A DNA stretch of 30,523 bases, from assembly GCA_938008535.1 (NCBI GenBank), contig CALLKF010000167.1:1-30523 (forward strand), in the 5' to 3' direction. The translations under genes and the position numbers were made by a program. This document shows positions 1 through 7,659 of this stretch, one piece after another. The first letter of the stretch is position 1; every line of letters begins with the position of its first letter. A model generated the notes under the pieces. That model searched no databases and was not told where the DNA came from. It saw only the letters and a list, made by a program, of their open reading frames with translations. This DNA is from an uncultured Saprospirales bacterium. Lineage in GTDB: Bacteria > Bacteroidota > Bacteroidia > Chitinophagales > JADIYW01.

Positions 1-261
1 TAGTTCTAATAATTCAAAATTGATATATTTTATATAAATTCTTTCAGAATTTTTAGAAGCATTAGAATGATTATTAATTTTAGCTAAAGATTTGAAATTT
101 GAAATTTTAGCACTAATACTTCCATAAGATAGATTTGTTGTCAAAGCTAATTTTTTACTTAATTCAGCTTGTTTTCCTTTTGGAAATTTATTGTTTTCCA
201 AATATTTGTATATTAATAAGCATTTTAATTCTAAATCGTCATTCCAGTTTTTATAAGCCAT
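1..261 (-). CDS. Unknown protein, N-terminal part (gene runs off the window)
   Basis: An ATG at 259-261 on the minus strand opens a reading frame that stays open to base 1, giving the first 87 residues of a longer protein; the C-terminus lies outside the window. The visible part starts MAYKNWNDDLELKCLLIYKY and is Lys/Asn-rich. It contains GKQAELSKKLAL, then SYGSISAKISNFKSL, then NASKNSERIYIKY. This pattern (an initial W, a helical stretch, then S.S.KisNf.sL and an NaS motif) is what I remember from the N-terminal region of some bacterial HNH endonucleases and related restriction-like proteins. No nuclease motif is visible because the C-terminal part is missing, so function is left open. Coding status rests on the open frame and the coherent, non-repetitive protein. 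Confidence 0.55.
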   Translation of the reverse strand, partial: MAYKNWNDDLELKCLLIYKYLENNKFPKGKQAELSKKLALTTNLSYGSISAKISNFKSLAKINNHSNASKNSERIYIKYINFELLEL

Positions 262-326
262 TTTATTCCTTAATCAATATTTAAAATAGTATATACTAAT
301 TATTTATTTTATTCATGTATAAAAAT

Positions 327-965
327 TTATTTTTTTCGTGAGATCATAACACCATCCCGCAGCGGCAAAAGTACACACTCCACTCGTGAGTCATTCAAAA
401 TTTTTTCATTATAAGCATGCATGGCTTTGGCATTTCGACCGGCCGTTTCGTGTTCAAGTACATCGCCATGATACAACACATTATCGGCCAAAATAAAACC
501 TCCTGATTTTACATGATCAATCACCAGATCAAAATAAAGAGAATAGTTTGTTTTATCGGCATCAATAAATACAAGATCCAATTCCATATCAAGTGAAGGA
601 ATAATTTCTGCAGCCTTTCCATGAAGCAATCTGATTCGTGATTGATGTCCGGCCTTTTCAATAAATTCAGAAGCCAGTTCACTCAATTCTTCATTGATGT
701 CAATACTGATCAATTGTCCGTTTTTGGCCAGACCTTCAGCCAGACAAATGGCTGAATAACCAGTATAAGTGCCAATTTCCAACACGCGATTTGGCTGTAC
801 TGCATGCGAAAATAGTTGCAGAAACTGACCTTGCACTTTTCCACTCAACATTTGTGGCATCAGCACATCAGTTTGCGTTTTGCGATTGAGCTGCTGCAAC
901 GCATCGCTTTCGTCGCTGCAATGTTGGTCGATATATTTTTCTATTTCAGTGGATACTAAATGCAT
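327..965 (-). CDS. Class I SAM-dependent O-methyltransferase (catechol O-methyltransferase type)
   Basis: A 212-residue soluble enzyme predicted to move a methyl group from S-adenosylmethionine to a hydroxyl group, probably of a catechol-like small molecule, with a divalent metal ion. The SAM-binding motif is VLEIGTYTGYSAI (residues 61-73), followed by the acidic end of the next strand at SIDIN (D89). The metal ligands known for the COMT / caffeoyl-CoA methyltransferase family match D135 in FIDADK and D161-N162 in LADNV. Length is normal for the bacterial YrrM-like branch and there is no signal peptide. Its substrate cannot be read from sequence. The gene stands alone; several sampled 60-base lines are 38-48% G+C, higher than the neighbours, which could reflect transfer or expression-linked codon choice. 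Confidence 0.9.
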   Translation of the reverse strand: MHLVSTEIEKYIDQHCSDESDALQQLNRKTQTDVLMPQMLSGKVQGQFLQLFSHAVQPNRVLEIGTYTGYSAICLAEGLAKNGQLISIDINEELSELASEFIEKAGHQSRIRLLHGKAAEIIPSLDMELDLVFIDADKTNYSLYFDLVIDHVKSGGFILADNVLYHGDVLEHETAGRNAKAMHAYNEKILNDSRVECVLLPLRDGVMISRKK

Positions 966-970
966 GTTTT

Positions 971-1004
971 AATTTGAAAATTTGGTGATTTGAAGATTTG
1001 AAAA
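971..1004. repeat. Short AT-rich intergenic repeats (ATTTGAAA type)
   Basis: Three near-copies of ATTTGAAA/G follow one another between the O-methyltransferase and the biotin carrier gene, at about 972, 988 and 996. A reverse-oriented relative (ATTTCAAATTTTCAATTT) lies at about 1190-1207 at the other end of the same gap. Such degenerate TTTGAAAATTTG stretches are common between genes in AT-rich Bacteroidota; no function is evident. Confidence 0.5.
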
Positions 1005-1019
1005 TATTGGCTTTGTTTG

Positions 1020-1058
1020 AAAAATAATTGAGTTAATTAGCAATCTAATTATTTTTTT
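1020..1058. terminator. Candidate bidirectional terminator hairpin
   Basis: TAATTAG (1034-1040) and CTAATTA (1045-1051) form a perfect 7-bp stem with loop CAAT, followed on the plus strand by seven T (1052-1058). An alternative outer stem pairs AAAAATAATT (1020-1029) with AATTATTTTT (1048-1057), so a shorter T run also ends the minus-strand copy. The upstream gene that could use it is the minus-strand biotin carrier gene ending at 1210. The stem is A/T-rich and weak. Confidence 0.4.
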
Positions 1059-1209
1059 ATTGAAATAAAATTTAGGTGACTAGTTTTAAAATTGCGTTTT
1101 TTAAATGTTATATTAAAGTATAATTTTCAAATTACCACATATTATTCAAGTCTTTTATTTTATTTATTTGAGTTCATGAATGCTTTGCATTTCAAATTTT
1201 CAATTTCTA

Positions 1210-1713
1210 CTATTCCATTTCAATCAAAATCTGGTTTTTCTCAACGGCATCTTTTTTATTAATTTTTATACTTTTTACAATTCCAGAACCACTTGCTTTC
1301 AGAATATTTTCCATTTTCATGGCTTCTAAAATCAATAAATTATCACCTTTGTTTACGGCTTGTCCAATCTCTACCAGTACATCCAACACCAAACCTGGCA
1401 TCGGTGCTTTCACATTGTCCATTTTATCAGCAGTTGTGGCAGACATACCCATTTTATTCAGCAATAAATCCAATTCGTTTTGCAAATTCAAATCATAAAT
1501 ATTGTTATTCACTTTTATTGAAAATCGTTTGGTCACATAATCAGCATGTAATACTTCCAAATTATATGATTTGTGATTTTCTAAAATGTGAAATTTATTA
1601 TCTAAAATTTTCACCAAATCAATGTCTGTTGCTTTTCCATCAATCGTAATTTTTTCATCTTGCAATTCTACTTCATGAAAGGACTCTTCTGTGTAAAAAA
1701 CTTTATATTTCAT
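1210..1713 (-). CDS. Biotin carboxyl carrier protein of an acyl-CoA carboxylase
   Basis: A 167-residue protein whose last 70 residues form a biotin/lipoyl attachment domain. The biotinylation site is EAMKMEN with the modified lysine at residue 133, preceded by the typical KAPMPGLVLDVLV entry strand and followed by the hinge-swapped half ASGSGIVKSIKI. In the family this domain carries CO2 on biotin between a biotin carboxylase and a carboxyltransferase, in acetyl-CoA, propionyl-CoA or pyruvate carboxylation. The N-terminal about 90 residues are a separate beta-rich region seen in stand-alone Bacteroidota carrier subunits. No carboxylase or carboxyltransferase gene is next to it here, so the partner and exact substrate are unknown. 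It is divergent from the aminopeptidase gene, with 133 bases between the two. Confidence 0.9.
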   Translation of the reverse strand: MKYKVFYTEESFHEVELQDEKITIDGKATDIDLVKILDNKFHILENHKSYNLEVLHADYVTKRFSIKVNNNIYDLNLQNELDLLLNKMGMSATTADKMDNVKAPMPGLVLDVLVEIGQAVNKGDNLLILEAMKMENILKASGSGIVKSIKINKKDAVEKNQILIEME

Positions 1714-1846
1714 TTGCTTGTTTTTAGGATGGTGTTTCGCTGGTTTTGATTGATTTTATCTTTTTAAGATTTATTATAATGCGATATTAATTATAAAGTG
1801 AATATTTATTTACCTTTACTTTTTCTAACTGTGTTAATAAGTATTT

Positions 1847-4366
1847 ATGCCTAGAAAATTGTTGTTTTTATTTATATTGTTGATATTCATTGATTTATAT
1901 GCTGAAAAGCCCAAAAAAAAAGGATATAAAAGAAACCCTAAAGAACTTCAAGAAATTGTAATTAAGCCAGAAAATTTAATTACAACCTATAAACCATCGT
2001 ACACAAAGTATTTTGATTTACTAACTACACAATTATTTGTTAAACCAATTTTTACAGAAAAAAAGCTAATTGGAAAAGAAACGTTAAAAGTAAAACCACA
2101 CTTTTATGATCAAAACACCTTGGTTTTGGAAGCAAAATGGATGCAAATAAATTCGGTTGAATTAGTTGGATTAGATGGAAATAAAAAGTTGCCTTTTACA
2201 TACGATACCTTGAAATTAACTATCGATCTTTTAAAATATTATACGAGTAACGACCAACTTACTTTGTCAATCGATTATATTGCTATGCCATATACTCAAG
2301 ACAATGTTCAAGTTGAAAAAGGACGTGGTTTGTATTTTATTGATGCTGATGATAAAAATCCATATAAGTCAACACATTTATGGACACAAGGCGAAGAAGA
2401 AGCATCATCGTGCTGGTTTCCAACTTTAGATGCTATGAATCAAAAATCATCAACAGAAATTTTTGTAACGATTGATAAAAATCTTACGTCTCTTTCTAAT
2501 GGTTTATTGCTTGATACGAAAGACAACAATGACGGCACCAAAACTGATCATTGGAAACAAGATAAACCTCATTCACCATATTTATTTTTCTTATGCGTTG
2601 GCGATTTTTATAAATGGCAAACAAACTGGCGCGACAAAGAAGTTTCTGCCTATACTTTTCCGAAATACAAAGAAACCGTTGCCGATTTATTTAAAATTAT
2701 GCCTGATATGATGGAATATTTTTCGCAGTTATTAGGTGTTGATTTTGTTTGGGACAAATTGGCAAACGTTATTGTAAATGATTACACAGCTGGTGCTATG
2801 GAAAACAGTTCTGCTATTGTCTATTTCGACAAAATGTTGATGAATAAACAACAATTACAAGATGCAGATTTTGATTATATACTTGCACATGAATTATATC
2901 ACCAATGGTTTGGCGATTTGGTAACGGCTGAATCTTGGGCAAACTTAACCTTGAATGAATCGATGGCAGATTATTCGGAATATTTATGGTATGCTCATAA
3001 AAATGGTAAAGAAAATGCAGATGCGTATCATGATAAAGCAATGCGTAGCTATTTACATACATCGAAATACAAAAATGAGCCGATTTTGAATTATTATTAC
3101 GATAATCCACATGATATTTTTGATGCCATTCGCTATGAAAAAGGTGGTTGTGTATTACATATGTTGCGCAATTATATTGGCGATGCTGCGTTTTTTAAAT
3201 CACTCAACAAATATTTAACTGACAATAAATTTAAGAATGCAGAATTAGCGGATCTGCGAAAAGCATTTGAAGAAATAACTGGTCAGGATTTGCAATGGTT
3301 TTTTAATCAATGGTGGTTGAGCAAAGGACATCCAGTATTAGATATTAAACATAATTACGATGAAAAAAATAAAACGATTGAGTTAACTGTTAAGCAAACT
3401 CAAATAGAAGCAGAAGGACCAATTTTTAGAATAGTAACTAAAGTAGATATTTACGCAAATGGTAAAAAAGAAACAAAAGTAATTGATATTGTTGATAGAG
3501 AAATGAAGTTTTATTTTCCAAGTTCAAGCGCGCCACAATTAGTAGACTTTGATGCAGATAAAGTGTTGTTGTGCGAAAAAACAGAAGACTTATCAGTTGC
3601 AGAAAACATTTTTAAATTTTACAACACATCATTATACAAAGACAAGCAAGAAGCTCTCGATGCATTGAGTTATTCAGTGAAAGATAATGTTGCAGCACAA
3701 GAAGTTTTTTATAAAGCATTTCAAGATAAAAATTGGTACACACGACGCGATGCAATAGATTATTTAGAACCAACTAAATTTGAAAACAAAGCTAAATTAT
3801 CATTAACGTTGCAAAAAATAGTAAATACTGATTCTTGCTCATTGGTACGCGAAAAAGCGTTAAATACGTTAGTTGCTTTTGAGAAAGATAAGCTAGTTGA
3901 TATTTTAGAAAATACATTAAAAAATGACTCTTCACTTTTGGTGAAAGCGGCTGCACTGAATCAATTAACAGTTTATAATAAAAGCAAAGCATATCAATAT
4001 GCAAACAAATTGATAGCAACTGAAGACGGACGATTAATGGTTGCTATATGCAATATATTTAAAGATACAACAGCTGATAATTTAGAATTTTTCAAGAAAG
4101 CAATTTGGTTAAATTCGCCTTATTCAGCATATAAAAATTTTAAAAACTTTGGTGATTATTTAAAAATGGTTGATGCAATGCAACTAGAAAAAGCGGTTTT
4201 GTTTTTGAAAGATATCTATAAATTTGAAGAATCTGATTACAATACTTCAGGCGCTAAAAAAGTAGTTCAAAATTTAAAAATTTATTTTGAAGAAAAAGCA
4301 AAAAAAGACCAACAAGCGGATATTAAATTACAGATTGTAAAAAAAGTAGGCAAAGATTTGTTGTAA
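1847..4366 (+). CDS. M1 family zinc aminopeptidase, exported
   Basis: An 839-residue metallopeptidase that removes N-terminal amino acids from peptides. The exopeptidase motif GAMEN is at residues 316-320. The zinc site is HELYH (348-352) with the third ligand E371 in NESMADYSE, the exact HExxH-x18-E spacing of M1 enzymes. The transition-state tyrosine is Y430 in IRYEKGG. An N-terminal hydrophobic stretch (MPRKLLFLFILLIFIDLYAE) looks like a signal peptide, so the enzyme probably acts in the periplasm or at the cell surface. The last 250 residues are helical and HEAT-like, as in the C-terminal domain of larger M1 peptidases. All catalytic residues are intact. It ends 14 bases before the convergent protease gene; no operon partner is seen. 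Confidence 0.95.
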   Translation: MPRKLLFLFILLIFIDLYAEKPKKKGYKRNPKELQEIVIKPENLITTYKPSYTKYFDLLTTQLFVKPIFTEKKLIGKETLKVKPHFYDQNTLVLEAKWMQINSVELVGLDGNKKLPFTYDTLKLTIDLLKYYTSNDQLTLSIDYIAMPYTQDNVQVEKGRGLYFIDADDKNPYKSTHLWTQGEEEASSCWFPTLDAMNQKSSTEIFVTIDKNLTSLSNGLLLDTKDNNDGTKTDHWKQDKPHSPYLFFLCVGDFYKWQTNWRDKEVSAYTFPKYKETVADLFKIMPDMMEYFSQLLGVDFVWDKLANVIVNDYTAGAMENSSAIVYFDKMLMNKQQLQDADFDYILAHELYHQWFGDLVTAESWANLTLNESMADYSEYLWYAHKNGKENADAYHDKAMRSYLHTSKYKNEPILNYYYDNPHDIFDAIRYEKGGCVLHMLRNYIGDAAFFKSLNKYLTDNKFKNAELADLRKAFEEITGQDLQWFFNQWWLSKGHPVLDIKHNYDEKNKTIELTVKQTQIEAEGPIFRIVTKVDIYANGKKETKVIDIVDREMKFYFPSSSAPQLVDFDADKVLLCEKTEDLSVAENIFKFYNTSLYKDKQEALDALSYSVKDNVAAQEVFYKAFQDKNWYTRRDAIDYLEPTKFENKAKLSLTLQKIVNTDSCSLVREKALNTLVAFEKDKLVDILENTLKNDSSLLVKAAALNQLTVYNKSKAYQYANKLIATEDGRLMVAICNIFKDTTADNLEFFKKAIWLNSPYSAYKNFKNFGDYLKMVDAMQLEKAVLFLKDIYKFEESDYNTSGAKKVVQNLKIYFEEKAKKDQQADIKLQIVKKVGKDLL

Positions 4367-4380
4367 TTAGATTCGTTTCT

Positions 4381-5460
4381 CTACACGCTTACCTTTGCAT
4401 AATTTGTTTTTTCGCAACCAAACTCATGCACAAAATAATCATCCATTTCGTTGGCTTTCAAAATTAAATTACCCAAATTTTGTTTTACACTTTCAGCTAA
4501 TTCTGAATAAATATCAGAAATACGAACTCGATAGGAAAGATAAATTTGATTTTGATAAACACCTAGTTTATAAGGTGAGACAGGATTGCTCATTACATAT
4601 TTAAGTAAACCATCTAATGCACCAATTGGTAAATTGTTGATTGGTGATGTTGCATACAAGTAATTTTTATCGTAGACAAAAATACGTACCAACGCGCTGC
4701 CTGAGTGGAATTCCCAATATTCATTACCACTTCGAGCCAGTACTGGATCAAAACCCATGGATTGAATAGCATTTTCTACAAACTGCGTGAGCTTTCCTAA
4801 CTCTTTATCTTCAAATATTTTTTCATCAATGTTAGCACCACAACTTGGACAATAATCTGTTTTATCATAAATTAATGATTTGCAGGAATTGCATTTTATT
4901 GAAAATAAATTTGACGTGTTTTGTGCGTAAGTGTCCAGTTCTTCTTTCACTACTTTTCCTGGAATGGCAAAACCAACATTGTCTGCTTCCGTAAATTTTG
5001 CTGTAGTGATACCAACTAACATACCAGCTTCATTCACCACTGGACCACCACTATTTCCTGGATTTACAGCAGCATCCGTTTGAATATAATTTTTACCATC
5101 CATCAATTGATTTTCATTGGATACGATGCCTTCTGTAATTGTATATGGCATTCCAAACGGAAAACCTAAAACATAAACCTTATCGCGACTGTGTACTTCT
5201 TGCACTTGCTGAAACGGAATTTCTGTTGGTGGCGCATAGGATACACTGTGTAAAAATGCAACATCTGCATCAGGATTTACATATACTACATGTCCTAAAT
5301 ATCTGTCTTTTGCCTGGTTTTCAATAGACACTTTTTTGTTACCTTCAACTACATGATAATTGGTTACAAAAATATTTTGTTGCTTTAAATAAAAACCAGT
5401 TCCGCTACCGCTTGCAGTATTTATTTTATGTACCGCTTGTTTTAATTCTTCGTGATTCAT
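4381..5460 (-). CDS. Trypsin-like (HtrA-type) serine protease with zinc ribbon and YbjN-like C-terminal domain
   Basis: A 359-residue protein in three parts. Residues 10-175 are a trypsin-like peptidase with the triad H36 (TNYHVVEG), D66 (DADVAFL) and S137 (NPGNSGGPVV), like the protease core of HtrA/Deg. Residues 190-207 form a zinc ribbon, CNSCK and CPSCG (C190, C193, C204, C207). Residues about 225-345 form an alpha/beta domain that resembles the YbjN / type III secretion chaperone-like fold (inferred from pattern only). There is no PDZ domain, signal peptide or membrane segment, so it is probably cytoplasmic, unlike classic HtrA. It follows the hypothetical gene at 5563-6756 on the same strand after 102 bases containing short repeats, and the two probably work together. 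The substrate is unknown. Confidence 0.85.
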   Translation of the reverse strand: MNHEELKQAVHKINTASGSGTGFYLKQQNIFVTNYHVVEGNKKVSIENQAKDRYLGHVVYVNPDADVAFLHSVSYAPPTEIPFQQVQEVHSRDKVYVLGFPFGMPYTITEGIVSNENQLMDGKNYIQTDAAVNPGNSGGPVVNEAGMLVGITTAKFTEADNVGFAIPGKVVKEELDTYAQNTSNLFSIKCNSCKSLIYDKTDYCPSCGANIDEKIFEDKELGKLTQFVENAIQSMGFDPVLARSGNEYWEFHSGSALVRIFVYDKNYLYATSPINNLPIGALDGLLKYVMSNPVSPYKLGVYQNQIYLSYRVRISDIYSELAESVKQNLGNLILKANEMDDYFVHEFGCEKTNYAKVSV

Positions 5461-5472
5461 CTTATTGATTAT

Positions 5473-5565
5473 TGAATGGTTAATGGTAAAATAATTGAAT
5501 ATTTTTGATGTTGGATTTTTGATTTGTTTTTTAATTATTAATCGTTAATCGTGCATCGTTAATCA
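5473..5565. repeat. Short tandem intergenic repeats (AATGGT and TTAATCG units)
   Basis: The gap between the two minus-strand genes holds GAATGGTTAATGGT (5474-5487), two AATGGT units, and at 5536-5565 three TTAATCG-like units in a row. The last unit touches the stop codon of the hypothetical gene. A close relative of the first motif reappears inside the coding region of the second PKS at 24551-24576. Confidence 0.5.
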
Positions 5566-6756
5566 TCCAAATAATTTACTAAAAAATCCTTTTTTCTCAC
5601 CTTGGTTTGTTTGTGTTGATGCATTGGTTGGTGCAGCTACACTTACAAAATTATCAGTAGTCATTATTTTATTAACTGCATCAAATAAAATTTTTGCTGA
5701 TTCTTGTGTTTGTTTTCCTGAAGCATTTTCCATCGCTTGTGTAAGAATTTCGGCTATTGAATCTTCTACATTGTTTGAATAAAAGAAATTGAGAATTCCA
5801 TATTCTATAGTTAAGGTTGCTCCTAAAAAATCCATTGCTTTTATTTCTTTGTCAGCTGTTTCATGTGCATATTTTAAATTGTTACGGACACTTTCTAAAT
5901 TAGTTCTGAATTTATAAGGAACAAAAACATCAATTTTGTACAAATCATTTTCAAATTTTGTTCTATCGTAATTTTGTAATTTTTTCAAGAAATCTTTACC
6001 AGCACCTAAACGAGCGTAATAATCATCCTTTCCATTTAAGTTGGTAATTGCTTTTTCAATCTCATTACGTAAAGAACCTTGTGGCGAACAGAAGTAATCA
6101 ATTTTTAGTAAAGTAATCGATAAAATGTCCCAAAGAAAACCAGTTAATCGTTTATTTTCTAATTGTTCGTAAGCTGCAAATGCCTCACTAATATAAGACT
6201 GCATTGTATTCCAAGCATTCTCCTTTTTGTCTGCATCATAGGAAATTATTTTTGGTTCTTGAATCCGTTTTGCATCAAATTTCGTGATAAATTCGTCGTC
6301 ATAATTATCAGCATTGATACAAATTTCTCTAAATATATCATACACTTTATATGGTTCACATACATCTAATGGAACTTCACATCTGAAATATAATTTATCA
6401 CCTTCCAAATCAATGCGCGAAAGTGCTAATGGTGTAAAATTAAGTTGAGCTACTTGTCGCAAAAAAGGAACTTGCTTTGCACCTTCTAAACTTAAGAATG
6501 GCGCATTAACGATTAACTCATTTGCAGTAATTTTTACTTGTACAATTATAGAACCATGTGGAATATTGTATTCGTTTTTATCAAAATTGGCAAACTTTGT
6601 TTCAATTGCTGGATCAACATAATTGATACAACCACGAACTACATCAGCATATTGTTTATTATCGAATTTATCTAAAACGGAATTCCAGGCATCTACATTT
6701 ACATTACTTTTTAGCGTGCCTACAATTGTACGTTTGAAGCTTAAATTATTATTCAT
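5563..6756 (-). CDS. Hypothetical cytoplasmic protein, partner of the zinc-ribbon protease
   Basis: A 397-residue protein I do not recognise as a named family. Residues about 40-160 (from YADVVRGCINYV through VPLDVCEPYKVYDIF) have an order of strands and helices with a G-S-I-I-V-Q-V start and an LSRIDLEGDKLYFRCEVPL pair of strands. This resembles a YbjN / secretion-chaperone-like domain, as in the C-terminal part of the next gene. The remaining 230 residues are mainly helical. It ends in the basic, aromatic tail KKGFFSKLFG after a low-complexity linker rich in Asn, Thr and Gln; such tails often act as anchoring or peptide-docking elements, but that is inference. No signal peptide or membrane helix is seen. 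Its location directly upstream of the protease suggests co-transcription. Confidence 0.7.
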   Translation of the reverse strand: MNNNLSFKRTIVGTLKSNVNVDAWNSVLDKFDNKQYADVVRGCINYVDPAIETKFANFDKNEYNIPHGSIIVQVKITANELIVNAPFLSLEGAKQVPFLRQVAQLNFTPLALSRIDLEGDKLYFRCEVPLDVCEPYKVYDIFREICINADNYDDEFITKFDAKRIQEPKIISYDADKKENAWNTMQSYISEAFAAYEQLENKRLTGFLWDILSITLLKIDYFCSPQGSLRNEIEKAITNLNGKDDYYARLGAGKDFLKKLQNYDRTKFENDLYKIDVFVPYKFRTNLESVRNNLKYAHETADKEIKAMDFLGATLTIEYGILNFFYSNNVEDSIAEILTQAMENASGKQTQESAKILFDAVNKIMTTDNFVSVAAPTNASTQTNQGEKKGFFSKLFG

Positions 6757-6819
6757 TTATTGGTTTTTAAAATATGTTGCTAAATTACCACTTATATTTT
6801 TATTAGAATAATGAAGCAG

Positions 6820-6851
6820 TTGAAATAATTATGGATAATTGTGTATTTTTG
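6820..6851 (+). promoter_or_regulatory. Bacteroidota-type promoter of the response regulator gene
   Basis: TTG at 6820-6822, 21 bases, then TATTTTTG at 6844-6851 match the TTG / TAnnTTTG consensus of the Bacteroidota housekeeping sigma factor. The ATG follows 10 bases after the -7 box, so the transcript would have almost no leader. Confidence 0.55.
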
Positions 6852-6861
6852 AGATGCTCAA

Positions 6862-7518
6862 ATGACAACAATTAAAATTATAATCGCTGATACACAATAT
6901 CTGGTTCGCATTGGTTTAGAAAATTTATTATCTGCGAATAAAGATTTTAAAGTTATTGGAGTAGCATCTAACTCGAAAGAAATGCTTGAAATGGTGAAAT
7001 TGCACCAACCTGAAGTGGTGGTTTTTGATTACAACAATCCAAGATCATTTACGATGGATGACATTGCTGGTGTTAAAAAAATCTCGCCTAAATCCAATTT
7101 TTTAATTATTTCAGCAGACGAAAATAAATCCAATATTTATAAAGTTATTGAACTAGGCGCCATCAGCTTTTTAACTAAAGAATGCGACAAAGAAGAAATT
7201 ATTGGTGCTGTATATGCAACTGCAAAAAATGAAAAATTCTTGTGTCATAAAGTAATTGATATCATTATTGAAAAGCACATGCATACAGATGAAGACAATT
7301 GCAAAGCATTTAATTTATCGTTGCGAGAAACAGAAATCATCAAACTTACAGCGAAAGGATGGAACGCGAAAACCGTTGCTGGCCATTTATTTTTGAGTAC
7401 GCATACCGTGTATACACACAAAAAAAACATCATGAAAAAACTGAATATCAATTCATCTTCCGAAATGATATTGTATGCTATCCAAAATGGATTGGTAACA
7501 AAAGAAGAAATGATGTAG
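6862..7518 (+). CDS. LuxR/NarL-type response regulator
   Basis: A 218-residue two-domain transcription regulator. The receiver domain (residues 1-122) has D10 in the acidic pocket and the phospho-acceptor D56 in PEVVVFDYNNP, with the conserved lysine in FLTKECDKEEI. The pocket has a single acidic residue (ADTQ) where most family members have two, so metal binding may be altered. The C-terminal LuxR helix-turn-helix is LSLRETEIIKLTAKGWNAKT followed by the recognition helix STHTVYTHKKNIMKKL. No histidine kinase is next to it, so its sensor is elsewhere. It is divergent from the hypothetical protein gene and lies 141 bases upstream of the DUF4856-imelysin operon, making that operon a possible target, though nothing in the sequence proves this. 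Confidence 0.88.
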   Translation: MTTIKIIIADTQYLVRIGLENLLSANKDFKVIGVASNSKEMLEMVKLHQPEVVVFDYNNPRSFTMDDIAGVKKISPKSNFLIISADENKSNIYKVIELGAISFLTKECDKEEIIGAVYATAKNEKFLCHKVIDIIIEKHMHTDEDNCKAFNLSLRETEIIKLTAKGWNAKTVAGHLFLSTHTVYTHKKNIMKKLNINSSSEMILYAIQNGLVTKEEMM

Positions 7519-7592
7519 GAAAATTAATCAGAATTTATTTTCAAAAACACGAAGCTACCTAGAATTAGGTATCAATATCACAATTTTCATGA

Positions 7593-7623
7593 TTGTTTAG
7601 AAGAATTCTAAATAGTATTTTTG
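7593..7623 (+). promoter_or_regulatory. Promoter of the DUF4856-imelysin operon with internal palindromic operator
   Basis: TTG (7593-7595), 20 bases, and TATTTTTG (7616-7623) fit the Bacteroidota promoter consensus. The spacer contains a perfect inverted repeat TTTAGAA-GAA-TTCTAAA (7596-7612) that starts right after the -33 triplet and ends three bases before the -7 box. It can also be read as a 7-1-7 site (TTAGAAG-A-ATTCTAA, one mismatch), the layout of Fur/PerR-family boxes. A repressor bound here would block the polymerase. A second small palindrome, TACCTA-GAAT-TAGGTA, lies upstream at 7556-7571. Confidence 0.55.
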
Positions 7624-7659
7624 TCTTATTATTTTAAATTAGTCTAAATAACAATAAAA

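Noticed and set aside
1293..1649. Plus-strand reading frame of 118 codons opposite the biotin carrier gene
   Set aside because: It is the complement of a gene with a clear biotin-attachment domain and has no recognisable protein features.
7556..7571. TACCTA-GAAT-TAGGTA hairpin as a terminator of the response regulator gene
   Set aside because: The stem is only 6 bp and no T run follows; kept only as a possible binding palindrome.
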